Shown: in pieces, positions 26,302 through 33,983 of the stretch | Position numbering within the stretch: position 1 is the first letter of the stretch | How the letters are laid out: each line of letters begins with the position of its first letter | NCBI GenBank assembly: GCA_902772105.1 | Contig: CACXZI010000012.1 | Location: forward strand, 3,333-38,461 | Length of the DNA stretch: 35,129 nucleotides | DNA from: Oscillospiraceae bacterium | GTDB lineage: Bacteria; Bacillota; Clostridia; Oscillospirales; Ruminococcaceae | Reading direction: 5' to 3' | Made by a program: the position numbers and the translations under genes | Notes under the pieces: model-generated | Database searches by the model: none | Told to the model about the DNA's origin: nothing | Seen by the model: only the letters and a program-made list of their open reading frames with translations

Positions 26302-26514
26302 GGTAATTTATTCTCCTCTCTATTTTTTATATTTATTTACGGCATTAAAATTTACTCTAATTAATTTTTTTATTAAAATTTAATCACCGTGCAAAGTTAG
26401 ATTGCCCAAAATTTTTAAATATATTGAAAAATTCTACTATGTAAAATTTGTCAAAAAAAAATAATTTGTTGAATATATAAAATTTAAAATTTTTCCTTCA
26501 TTATATAGATACAT

Positions 26515-27060
26515 AAGTTATTTTTAAATTTAGTGGTTGAGTTTTAATGTTAGATATTGGTAATAAAAATAATACATAAAAATATAGTTATAAAAAAATT
26601 TAAATTAGGGTTATATATTTAATTTTTATTTTTAAAATTAGTGGTTGAGTTTTAATGTTAGATATTGGTAATAAAAATATAGTTATAAAAATATAGTTAT
26701 AAAAAATTTAAATTAGGGGTATATATTTAATTTTTATTTTTAAAATTAGTGGTTGAGTTTTAATGTTAGATATTGGTAATAAAAATATTATATAAAAATA
26801 TAGTTATAAAAAAATTTATAATACATAAAAATATAGTTATAAAAAAAATTTAAATTAGGGTTATATATTTAATTTTTATTTTTAAGTATAAATATAATAT
26901 TAAATAGATATATAATTTATTTTTAAATTTAGTGGTTGAGTTTTAATGTTAGATATTGGTAATAAAAATATTATATAAAAATATAGTTATAAAAAAAATT
27001 TAAATTAGGGTTATATATTTAATTTTTATTTTTAAGTATAAATATATTATTAAATAAAAG
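26515..27060. repeat. Direct repeats of about 108 bp (four copies)
   Basis: The phrase TAGTGGTTGAGTTTTAATG starts at 26531, 26639, 26748 and 26930, followed each time by TTAGATATTGGTAATAAAAAT and then ATATAGTTATAAAAA and TTAGGGTTATATATTTAAT segments. Spacings are 108, 109 and 182 bp. The wider last interval contains an extra partial copy. No coding potential is seen. Confidence 0.9.
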
Positions 27061-27130
27061 AATCTAATAAATATAAGTTATAAAATTTTTGAATGAATTT
27101 TTGTTGCTGGAAATAAATTATTGTAAAATG

Positions 27131-27163
27131 AAAACCTTTGCAAAGTTTTCTTTACAAAGGTTT
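27131..27163 (-). terminator. Intrinsic terminator after tRNA-fMet
   Basis: On the minus strand AAACCTTTG-T-AAAG, loop AAAA, CTTT-G-CAAAGGTTT form a stem of about 14 bp, followed by TCATTTT. It begins 6 bases past the tRNA 3' end. Confidence 0.85.
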
Positions 27164-27168
27164 GAATT

Positions 27169-27245
<77 letters not shown>

Positions 27246-27261
27246 ATATATCTATGCGTTT

Positions 27262-27290
27262 ATTCTATCATATGTTTAATCTTCTTGCAA
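27262..27290 (-). promoter_or_regulatory. Promoter of tRNA-fMet
   Basis: On the minus strand TTGCAA (27285-27290), a 17-bp spacer and TAGAAT (27262-27267). Confidence 0.8.
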
Positions 27291-27371
27291 TATGTTTTTT
27301 AAAAATATTTATATAAAATAATTTAAAATAAAATACGTGGAATTAAAATAATAATTCCACATATTTATTAT

Positions 27372-28124
27372 TTATTTTATATCTAAATAATCATTAGGGT
27401 TTAAATATTTATCTCCTTTTTTTATTGCTATGTGGAGATGATCTTTTAAATCTCCTTCAACTTTATTTGATGATCCAACTGTTCCTATAACATCTCCTGC
27501 TTTAACATTTTGATTTTTTTTAACCTGAACTTGATCACTTAATCCTTTATATATGCTTTTTAATCCATCTTTATGGTCTACTGTAACACAAACTCCCCAT
27601 GTGCTGTCTTCATTGGTTACACTAGAAACTATTCCATCTGCTATTGCTTTAACTGGTGTATTTTTTTTAGCTTCTAGGTCTACTCCATCATGAGTTCTAT
27701 AGTCGTTTAAAACTTTCCAATGCACTAGTTTGTCATTTGAATGTTTTCTTAAAACTCTTCCTTTAACAGGTTCAACAAATTTTTTGCTCTCTTCTTCACT
27801 GGTGTCTGATGTTGATATGTCTTCTTCTGATGTTGTTGGATCTATTAAGTTTTTTTTATTTTGTGTTAAATCTGGTGTTTTTTGTGGTTCTATTGAATTT
27901 CTATCTAGTGCTTCATAAGGATATGGAGATTTTAAAATATCTTGTCTATTTTTTGTTGTTTCTATAAAATCTTTATCTGGCGGTATAAAATCTTTGTTTG
28001 CACTTATGTTTTTACTAATAGCAATTAAAGTTGTTATAATAGCAAAAACAACACCAAAACCCACGGCTATATAAAACCATCTTTTTGTAAAAGTTTTTTT
28101 TTCGCTAAAATTTTTTTTATTCAT
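27372..28124 (-). CDS. Membrane-anchored M23 peptidase domain protein (SpoIIQ-like)
   Basis: 250 residues. There is a basic N-terminus, one membrane span (about 16-37), a polar Ser/Glu/Pro linker (about 40-115) and a C-terminal M23 (LytM) domain (about 116-250). The metal-binding pairs are present: HDGVD (about 144-148, HxxxD) and HLH (about 229-231, HxH). The usual YGHLS is replaced by YKGLSD. M23 enzymes cut peptidoglycan crosslinks or glycine bridges. The short anchored layout resembles SpoIIQ, the forespore partner of SpoIIIAH; clostridial SpoIIQ keeps these metal ligands. Strong AAGGAGGG before the ATG. No sporulation-type promoter is clear. It could instead be a general elongation or division endopeptidase. 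Confidence 0.85.
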   Translation of the reverse strand: MNKKNFSEKKTFTKRWFYIAVGFGVVFAIITTLIAISKNISANKDFIPPDKDFIETTKNRQDILKSPYPYEALDRNSIEPQKTPDLTQNKKNLIDPTTSEEDISTSDTSEEESKKFVEPVKGRVLRKHSNDKLVHWKVLNDYRTHDGVDLEAKKNTPVKAIADGIVSSVTNEDSTWGVCVTVDHKDGLKSIYKGLSDQVQVKKNQNVKAGDVIGTVGSSNKVEGDLKDHLHIAIKKGDKYLNPNDYLDIK

Positions 28125-28270
28125 TTTAACCCTCCTTAAATACGCTTTATTGGCGAAATTATATTGGTATTATGAAGCAAAATTTTGAAATTTATTCAAA
28201 TTGATATCGTAAGGATAAAATTTTTATTAAGATTATTCTAAAAGAAATTTTTTATTAAAATAGAGAGTTA

Positions 28271-28621
28271 TTTTTATCTAAGCCAATTTGTATAAATCAA
28301 TCTATTGTTTTTTATAAAACAACTTAAAATTTTTGTTGATATTTAAATAGTTAAAGTTATTATATTTTTATCTAAGCCAATTTGTATAAATTAATTTATT
28401 GTTTTTTTATAAAACAACTTAAAATTTTAGTTAATATTTAAATAGTTAAAGTTATTATATTTTTATCTAAACTAATTTGTATAAATCAATCTATTGTTTT
28501 TTTATAAAACAACTTAAAATTTTAGTTAATATTTAAATAGTTAAAATTATTATATTTTTATCTAAACTAATTTGTATAAATCAATCTATTGTTTTTTATA
28601 AAACAACTTAAAATTTTAGTT
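28271..28621. repeat. Tandem repeats of 94-95 bp (about four copies)
   Basis: Units starting ATCTAA(G/A)C(C/T)AATTTG begin at 28276, 28370, 28465 and 28560. Each contains the short perfect hairpin TTGTTTT...AAAACAA followed by CTTAAAATTTT. Copies are nearly identical, which points to recent expansion. The array lies in the divergent region between the M23 gene and mnmA. Confidence 0.92.
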
Positions 28622-28670
28622 TAAATTCTTGCTAAAAAAATTTTAATGGTGCTAAGCTATATTAAAAATA

Positions 28671-28707
28671 TTTAGCAGCTGCTAAACTTGACGTAATGTA
28701 GTATAAT
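28671..28707 (+). promoter_or_regulatory. Perfect palindrome next to the mnmA -10 box
   Basis: TTTAGCAGCTGCTAAA (28671-28686) is a perfect 16-bp palindrome. A candidate -10 TATAAT lies at 28702-28707, so the palindrome covers the -35 region and could act as an operator. Its half is the same as the TTTAGCAG block of the repeat family, and ACGTAATG follows at 28691. Confidence 0.55.
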
Positions 28708-28738
28708 ATCAAAAAAGAACAAAACAAAGGAGGTTAAG

Positions 28739-29782
28739 ATGAAAAAGGTTGTTATTGCAATGAGTGGTGGGGTTGATTCTAGTGTTGTTGCACTAAAGTT
28801 AAAGGAAGAAGGGTTTTTGTGCCATGGTGTTACTGGGGTTATGTATAACGAAAAAAAAGAAACTCCTCTTTATGCACTAAGGGCAAAGAGGGTTTGTGAA
28901 CAACTAGGAATAAAACACACAATTTTAGAGTTTACTGATGAATTCAAAGAAAAAGTTATTAATCCTTTTATTAAAACTTATGAAGAAGGAAAAACTCCAA
29001 ATCCTTGTATTTTGTGCAATATTAATTTTAAGTTTGGACGAATTTTTGAATATGCTATGTCTTTAAATTACGATTATTTTGCAACTGGGCATTATGCAAG
29101 AAATGTTTTTGATAATGATAAAAAAAGGTGGATTTTAAAGAAATCTAAAAATAGCAATAAAGATCAAACATATTTTCTATATTTTTTAAAGCAACATCAA
29201 CTAGAAAAAATTTTGTTTCCTCTAGAAAATTTAGATAAATCGGTTGTTAAAGAAATTGCTCTAAAACACGGGTTTGAATCGGCAAAAGTTAAAGAAAGTC
29301 AAGATATTTGTTTTGTTGGAGGAATGAAATATGGCAACTTTATTAAAAGCAATAGCAATAAAAAATGGGAAGCAGGGGATTTTGTTGATGTAAACGGCAA
29401 AAAACTTGGAATACATAATGGAATTATAAACTACACAATAGGTCAAAGAAAAGGAATTGGGCTTTCTTTTAAAGAACCTATGTTTGTTAAAGAAATTGAT
29501 AGTTCTTCTAATTCGGTTGTTTTGTCAACCGAAAAAGAGCTTTTTGAAGACACAATATTAGCTAAAAATTTAAACTATATTGCAATTGAAGGGTTTGATG
29601 AAAAAATAAATTGTTCTGCAAAGGTTCGATATCGCCAAAATGAAGAAGAAGCTACAATATATAAAGAAAAAAATAATATGGTTAAAATAGTTTTTAAAAA
29701 TCCACAAAGAGCAATTGCAAGAGGGCAAGCAGTTGTTTTTTATGATGGGGAAGATGTTTTAGGTGGAGGAGAGATATGTTAG
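28739..29782 (+). CDS. mnmA: tRNA-specific 2-thiouridylase MnmA
   Basis: 347 residues, normal length. It makes 2-thiouridine at wobble position 34 of tRNAs for Lys, Glu and Gln, taking sulfur through a persulfide. The PP-loop SGGVDSS (9-15) is near the start. TPNPCILCN gives the nucleophilic Cys93 (Cys90 beside it), and SQDICFVGG (about 189-197) carries the second catalytic cysteine. GHYAR and YTIGQRKGIGLS are typical. The C-terminal beta-barrel is complete through AVVFYDGEDVLGGGEI. AAAGGAGG lies 5 bases before the ATG. It overlaps the start of the next gene by 7 bases. Confidence 0.96.
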   Translation: MKKVVIAMSGGVDSSVVALKLKEEGFLCHGVTGVMYNEKKETPLYALRAKRVCEQLGIKHTILEFTDEFKEKVINPFIKTYEEGKTPNPCILCNINFKFGRIFEYAMSLNYDYFATGHYARNVFDNDKKRWILKKSKNSNKDQTYFLYFLKQHQLEKILFPLENLDKSVVKEIALKHGFESAKVKESQDICFVGGMKYGNFIKSNSNKKWEAGDFVDVNGKKLGIHNGIINYTIGQRKGIGLSFKEPMFVKEIDSSSNSVVLSTEKELFEDTILAKNLNYIAIEGFDEKINCSAKVRYRQNEEEATIYKEKNNMVKIVFKNPQRAIARGQAVVFYDGEDVLGGGEIC

Positions 29783-30459
29783 ATGAAACTTTTTTGCGAC
29801 TTAAAGCTTTGGTTGGTGAAAACGCAATTAAAAGTTTAGAAAAAGAAAGAGTTTTGATTTTTGGTGTTGGTGGAGTTGGTGGACATGTTGCTATTGCTTT
29901 AGCAAGAAGTGCTTTTTTAAATATAGATTTGGTTGATGGTGATGTTTTTTCTTTTTCTAACATAAATCGACAAATCGGAGCCACAACAAAAACGATTGGG
30001 CAGCAAAAGTGCTTAGTTTTAAAAGAAATGATTAAAAAAATTAATCCTTTATGTTCTGTTGAAACATATGATTTTTTCTATTCAAAAGAAACTAAAAATT
30101 TAATAGATTTTTCGAAATATTCATATGTTGTTGATGCTGTTGACGATTTAGATGCTAAGGTTTTGATTGCTAGAAAAGCAAAACAAAATAGTGTTAGAAT
30201 AGTTAGTTCTATGGGGGCGGGAAATAAATTTAGCCCAACTGGCGTTATGGTGGAAGATATATTTAAAACAAGCTATTGCCCACTAGCAAGAGTTTTAAGA
30301 AAAAGATTAAGAGAAGAAGGAATTAGTAGTTTAAAGGTTGTTTATTCTAAAGAAAAACCACAAAAAATTGATGAAGACTTTGTTGGAAGCTGTTATTTTG
30401 TTCCTGCCGCTTTTGGAAATTTAATAGCCTACACTGTTTTTAAAGATTGTATTTCCTAG
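29776..30459 (+). CDS. tcdA: tRNA threonylcarbamoyladenosine dehydratase (ThiF/E1-like)
   Basis: 227 residues. The E1-like fold has the nucleotide loop GVGGVGGH (about 30-37), D-x-D at about 54-56 and SNINRQ (about 60-65) for ATP use. YVVDAVDDLDAK and GSCYFVPAAFGNLIA are as in the TcdA/YgdL family, which cyclises t6A at tRNA position 37 using ATP. GGAGGAG lies 6 bases before the ATG, inside mnmA, and the 7-base overlap implies coupled translation of two anticodon-loop modification enzymes. Other ThiF-like activating enzymes are less likely because of the NRQ motif and the short length. Confidence 0.9.
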   Translation: MLDETFLRLKALVGENAIKSLEKERVLIFGVGGVGGHVAIALARSAFLNIDLVDGDVFSFSNINRQIGATTKTIGQQKCLVLKEMIKKINPLCSVETYDFFYSKETKNLIDFSKYSYVVDAVDDLDAKVLIARKAKQNSVRIVSSMGAGNKFSPTGVMVEDIFKTSYCPLARVLRKRLREEGISSLKVVYSKEKPQKIDEDFVGSCYFVPAAFGNLIAYTVFKDCIS

Positions 30460-30645
30460 AAAATATTTTAACATATGAAAAATTTTCACCAAAACCAACC
30501 TTATAAAATTTACTAACCGACTTTATAAAAGATATTTTATATTGTAGTTTAAAAAGCAATACTAAAAATCTAAACATATGTAAAAATACATATAAAAATT
30601 TCTATTTAATATATTAAAACGTTTTATAACATTTAATTCACAAAA
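30460..30645. other. Short gene-free region
   Basis: AT-rich sequence between tcdA and tRNA-Pro with no clear hairpin terminator or reading frame. Confidence 0.35.
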
Positions 30646-30723
30646 TGGTCGGGGTGACAGGACTCGAACCTGCGGCCCCTTGGTCCCAAACCAAGTGCTC
30701 TAGCCAAACTGAGCTACACCCCG
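30646..30723 (-). tRNA. tRNA-Pro (TGG)
   Basis: 78 nt with CCA encoded. Acceptor arms CGGGGTG and CACCCCG pair fully, and the discriminator is A. The anticodon stem CTTGG/CCAAG encloses loop TTTGGGA with anticodon TGG. The T-loop GGTTCGAGTCC is standard. It stands alone behind a consensus promoter. Confidence 0.97.
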
Positions 30724-30736
30724 AAAACTAACACTT

Positions 30737-30765
30737 ATTATATATTAAATGTTTTTAATTGTCAA
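30737..30765 (-). promoter_or_regulatory. Consensus promoter of tRNA-Pro
   Basis: On the minus strand TTGACA (30760-30765), a 17-bp spacer and TATAAT (30737-30742): both hexamers match consensus exactly. Confidence 0.9.
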
Positions 30766-30974
30766 ATTTTTTGTTGCATATTTTTTTAGTAGTTTAAAAT
30801 TTTTATTTTTTTTGTTATATAAAAAATAGAATCAAATGATTTTTTATATTTAAAGTTCATAGGTTGATTATTATTTAATTGTAGTTAAATAATATATTAA
30901 ACTTTAATTTATATTATAAAATGTAATTTAAGTTTATAAAGTTTTATTAATGGTTAATTTTCTTGGAATTTTAG

Positions 30975-31490
30975 CGTAATATAATTTAATTTAACTGTAA
31001 ACACATCGTAAATGTTCATGTAAATATAATATAGTTAATTTTTTAATAAATTTTTAAAAAGTATTTTTAAATAGTCTATAATATCTTGATTAAAATATTA
31101 ATTCTAAAATATAAGCAATCGAATGGTTAAAATATTTTTAATTTTAGAATAATATAATTAAGATTTTACCTTAATTTTAAATATTTTTTAATTTAGTTTT
31201 ATATATAATTCAATTTAACCGTAAACATATTATAAATATTTATATAAACGTAAAGTAGGTAAGGTTTTAATAAATTTTTAAAAAGTATTTTTAAATAGTC
31301 TATAATATCTTGATTAAAATATTAATTCTAAAATATAAGCAATCGAATGGTTAAAATATTTTAATTTTAGAATAATATAATTAAGATTTTACCTTAATTT
31401 TAAATATTTTTTAATTTAGTTTTATATATAATTCAATTTAACTGTAAACATATCATAAACATTTATATAAACATAATGTGAATGTTTAAA
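30975..31490. repeat. 224-bp direct repeat (two full copies and a partial one)
   Basis: Copies begin at about 31043 and 31267 (TTAATAAATTTTTAAAAAG) and are nearly identical through AGTCTATAATATCTTG, GCAATCGAATGG and AATTCAATTTAAC. A partial third copy precedes at about 30975-31042. No open frame or known element is seen. It lies between tRNA-Pro and the terminator of the phage-derived operon. Confidence 0.92.
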
Positions 31491-31592
31491 AGAAGGCTTT
31501 ATTTTTTGTAAAAATTTTTTTATTTGGTTAAATATTTTAAGTTTATAGCCGTAAATATAGTGTTTACGATAAAGCATTTATTTTTAAAATAA

Positions 31593-31616
31593 AACCCCAT
31601 GTTTTTTCATGGGGTT
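31593..31616 (-). terminator. Terminator of the phage-derived operon
   Basis: AACCCCATG (31593-31601) pairs perfectly with CATGGGGTT (31608-31616), and on the minus strand TTATTTT follows. It starts a few bases past the stop of the last gene. Confidence 0.9.
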
Positions 31617-31620
31617 AACT

Positions 31621-32592
31621 TTAAAGTTTATAGTTTTTAAAATATATTGTTGTTAGTTTTCCTTTGTCGGTTACTTTTTTTAAAACCTTAACAATAACAA
31701 GATCTTTGTTTTCAACTATTTCTTTAATTTTTGCAATCATTCCGGGGTAGACATCAATATTTTCATATGTTGAAATTTCGTATGAAAACCTTTTTTTATT
31801 TTCTTTTTGAACCATAAAGTCAGAGCCGTTTTTAGGAAGAATTAGCCATTGTTTAGGAACAGAACAATATTTAACTCTTTTAATATTGCAGTCTTTTGCA
31901 AAAACATTCTCTTCTGTTAAACTTAAAAATTCGCTTTCGTCGTCTTCAAAGTCAATTTTAACATAAGCATCAGATATTATTTTAGATCTATCGTCAACAA
32001 GTTTTAGTGTGTTATATTTAATTCCGTTAATTGGGGCGGAGTTATTTTCTTTGTAGTTCCCAAAATATAGTGGAGTTGAAGGAAAAAAAGGAAATATTAA
32101 ATCGTTATCTTCGCTTAAAAAAATATATTTTTTGTATAGAGTCTGAAAAAAAAGAAAAATTATGTCGTATGGGGTCATACCTAAATCCACATAAAAATTT
32201 TCTACTTCAATTGCATGAGCAGATTTCATTGAACAAACAATATTTAAATCTAAAGCATATTTTTTTAGTAGTTTTTCTATATTAAAAGTTTTGTGGACTG
32301 TTGGTTTAACTTGGTTTTCAAGCAATCTACAATTAATATTTTTTAGTTTCATGCGGTAGAAAATTCCGTCTTTGTTGGCGTCTATTTCAATTGAGTCTAC
32401 AAAACATTCCGAAATTTTTTTGTTTTCTTTTGTTACAAAAACCTTTGAAAGATTAAAAGGAACGCTTTTAGAAAAGCCAATTGTGAATGTTTCTTCGAAT
32501 CCAAACCGGCCAATTGATTGTTCATACCACAATATTTTAGGAAGAGCTATGCTGTTGTTTTTAGAGTCAAACCCTTTTAAAGAAATATTCAT
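31621..32592 (-). CDS. Phage tail hub-like (baseplate) protein
   Basis: 323 residues. The first half has the beta-rich pattern of hub proteins of contractile phages: FTIGFSKSVPFNLSKVFVT at 37-55, then short strands ending MKLKNINCRLLENQVKP. A central LGMTPYDIIFLFFQTL helix and a C-terminal GMIAKIKEIVENKDLVIVKV barrel strand pair also fit a gp27/gpD or XkdQ-type hub. The match is by overall pattern, not by a signature motif, so confidence is moderate. Its ATG directly follows the TAG of the previous gene, with GAGGTT as binding site. It is the last gene of the cluster and is followed by a strong terminator. Sheath, tube and tape-measure genes do not intervene. Confidence 0.5.
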   Translation of the reverse strand: MNISLKGFDSKNNSIALPKILWYEQSIGRFGFEETFTIGFSKSVPFNLSKVFVTKENKKISECFVDSIEIDANKDGIFYRMKLKNINCRLLENQVKPTVHKTFNIEKLLKKYALDLNIVCSMKSAHAIEVENFYVDLGMTPYDIIFLFFQTLYKKYIFLSEDNDLIFPFFPSTPLYFGNYKENNSAPINGIKYNTLKLVDDRSKIISDAYVKIDFEDDESEFLSLTEENVFAKDCNIKRVKYCSVPKQWLILPKNGSDFMVQKENKKRFSYEISTYENIDVYPGMIAKIKEIVENKDLVIVKVLKKVTDKGKLTTIYFKNYKL

Positions 32593-33261
32593 CTAGGCAA
32601 CCTCTAAAAAATTAAAATATATTTCGTCTTTAGATTTTCTTTCAAGTGAAGTTAAAATTGCTTTAAATTCTTGACCTTCAACCGAAAGAGTTAAGGCATT
32701 TCCAATTGAAATTATTTCGCAAAGTCTTTTAAATTGATCTTTTAAAACAACAGCTGAGCCTGTAACCTTTCGCAGTGCTCTTCCCAAATCTTTAAACTGA
32801 ACACCACAAATCTGCGAATAATAAATAGAGATATTTCTAGAATATTTTAAGGTTAAGTCTTCTTTTGCAATAATTTTTTCATTACCAAAAGTTATTATTG
32901 TGTTTTTTTCTTTTGGCAGTTTAAATGTAACCTTGCATTTTTGAACGTATGCACTTTTTGCTTTGTCAAAGCTCACGTTATTCATAGAAACTTCGCTTAA
33001 ATTTTCTATTTTGGAGCTATTTAAAATTTCGATTGTTTTTTTTGTTAGAGCTCTGCAGACGGTTGCTCCTTGGTTTTGCGGTGCGTATGATGTTATTGAT
33101 ATTAGGGTTTTGTCTTCGCTCCCAGAACATATTTCAATTGTTATAAATTTTTCGGCAATTGGAAGTTTAATTATGTTTGAAGAAAATGTGTCGTATATGG
33201 TAACAGATAGGTTTTTTTTCATTATTTCTATTATGTTTTTTAAAATGTCGAATGCTTTCAT
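32593..33261 (-). CDS. Phage-derived protein, possible tail terminator fusion
   Basis: 222 residues, no firm family. The first about 95 residues (IEICSGSEDKTLISITSYAPQNQGATVCRALTKKTIEIL in pieces) have the strand-then-helix pattern of tail-terminator or tail-completion proteins. The second half (about 120-222) has a distinct GRALRKVTGSAVV and GNALTLSVEGQEFKAILTSL pattern that could be a beta-barrel tail module. It begins with an ATGA overlap with the previous stop, with AAGGAG 6 bases upstream. Its place between a neck-like gene and a hub-like gene supports a structural tail role. The function is inferred from context. Confidence 0.55.
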   Translation of the reverse strand: MKAFDILKNIIEIMKKNLSVTIYDTFSSNIIKLPIAEKFITIEICSGSEDKTLISITSYAPQNQGATVCRALTKKTIEILNSSKIENLSEVSMNNVSFDKAKSAYVQKCKVTFKLPKEKNTIITFGNEKIIAKEDLTLKYSRNISIYYSQICGVQFKDLGRALRKVTGSAVVLKDQFKRLCEIISIGNALTLSVEGQEFKAILTSLERKSKDEIYFNFLEVA

Positions 33262-33587
33262 TTTTTGCTCCTTTCAACAACAATTAGCTGCAAACATCCT
33301 ATTTCTCTATTAAATTGTTGGTGTATTGTTTGATATTCTTTTTCGTTGCAAATAATATATTCAATAGGTTCTAGTTTTTCTTTGCAGGCAGCCCAAACAA
33401 AATATGTGGATATAACAACGTCTCCAATTTCATCAGGCATTGGCATATCTAATAGATCTAAATCTTTTTTTCTTTTAACTATTTTTCTAAAAAAGCAAAA
33501 CCCATCAAATGTTTTAGATTTAGAATTTAGTTTTGCTGGCTCTCCAAAGCAAAATAGTGTTTTTTTTATTTCATCTTTAAAGTTCAT
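33258..33587 (-). CDS. Small phage neck-like protein
   Basis: 109 residues from the ATG at 33587, which overlaps the previous stop as ATGA and has AAAGGAG about 10 bases upstream. A TTG three codons earlier is only 2 bases from that binding site and is rejected. Residues 20-60 form short strands. The C-terminal part EYIICNEKEYQTIHQQF resembles the x-x-Y-x-V-x-x-x-x-x-Y ending of head-closure proteins in clostridial prophages. No catalytic motif is present. Assignment rests on size and place after a connector-like gene. Confidence 0.55.
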   Translation of the reverse strand: MNFKDEIKKTLFCFGEPAKLNSKSKTFDGFCFFRKIVKRKKDLDLLDMPMPDEIGDVVISTYFVWAACKEKLEPIEYIICNEKEYQTIHQQFNREIGCLQLIVVERSKK

Positions 33588-33958
33588 TTTTTGCAATACT
33601 CCTTTGTTGAAAAGAAAGAAAAGCCTTCGTCAATTAAAAGTGATGCAGCTGTTGCCCGCCAGCCTTCAAAAAGTTTTTTAGCAATTTCTAGTTGTTTTTT
33701 AGAATTTTTTTTAATTTTATAGCCATTTCCGGCAAAGCTTCCCGTTGGGGAATTTGCGCAAATTTGGGCTGTAATCCACAAATTAACCAAAGAAGCGCAA
33801 AGCATAGTTAAAATTTCGTTTTTTTCATCTTTTTTATTTTTTAGTTTAGATTTAATAAAATTTATTGCAATTGCGATTAGTTGGGTATATCTGTCTTTTA
33901 AATCTTCACTATAGTCTGTTGTTTTTTTTAATATATTTAAAATTTGTTCGCTATCCAT
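33584..33958 (-). CDS. Phage head-tail connector-like protein
   Basis: 124 residues, mostly helical: an N-terminal LKDRYTQLIAIAINFIKSKL helix and a central LTMLCASLVNLWITAQICANS helix pair, as in small helical connector proteins that sit below the portal. The stop is TGA overlapping the next ATG by 4 bases. AGGAGG lies 6 bases before the ATG. It follows the capsid-like gene by 25 bp. Confidence 0.6.
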   Translation of the reverse strand: MDSEQILNILKKTTDYSEDLKDRYTQLIAIAINFIKSKLKNKKDEKNEILTMLCASLVNLWITAQICANSPTGSFAGNGYKIKKNSKKQLEIAKKLFEGWRATAASLLIDEGFSFFSTKEYCKK

Positions 33959-33983
33959 TTAAAACCTCCTGTATAAAATTAAA

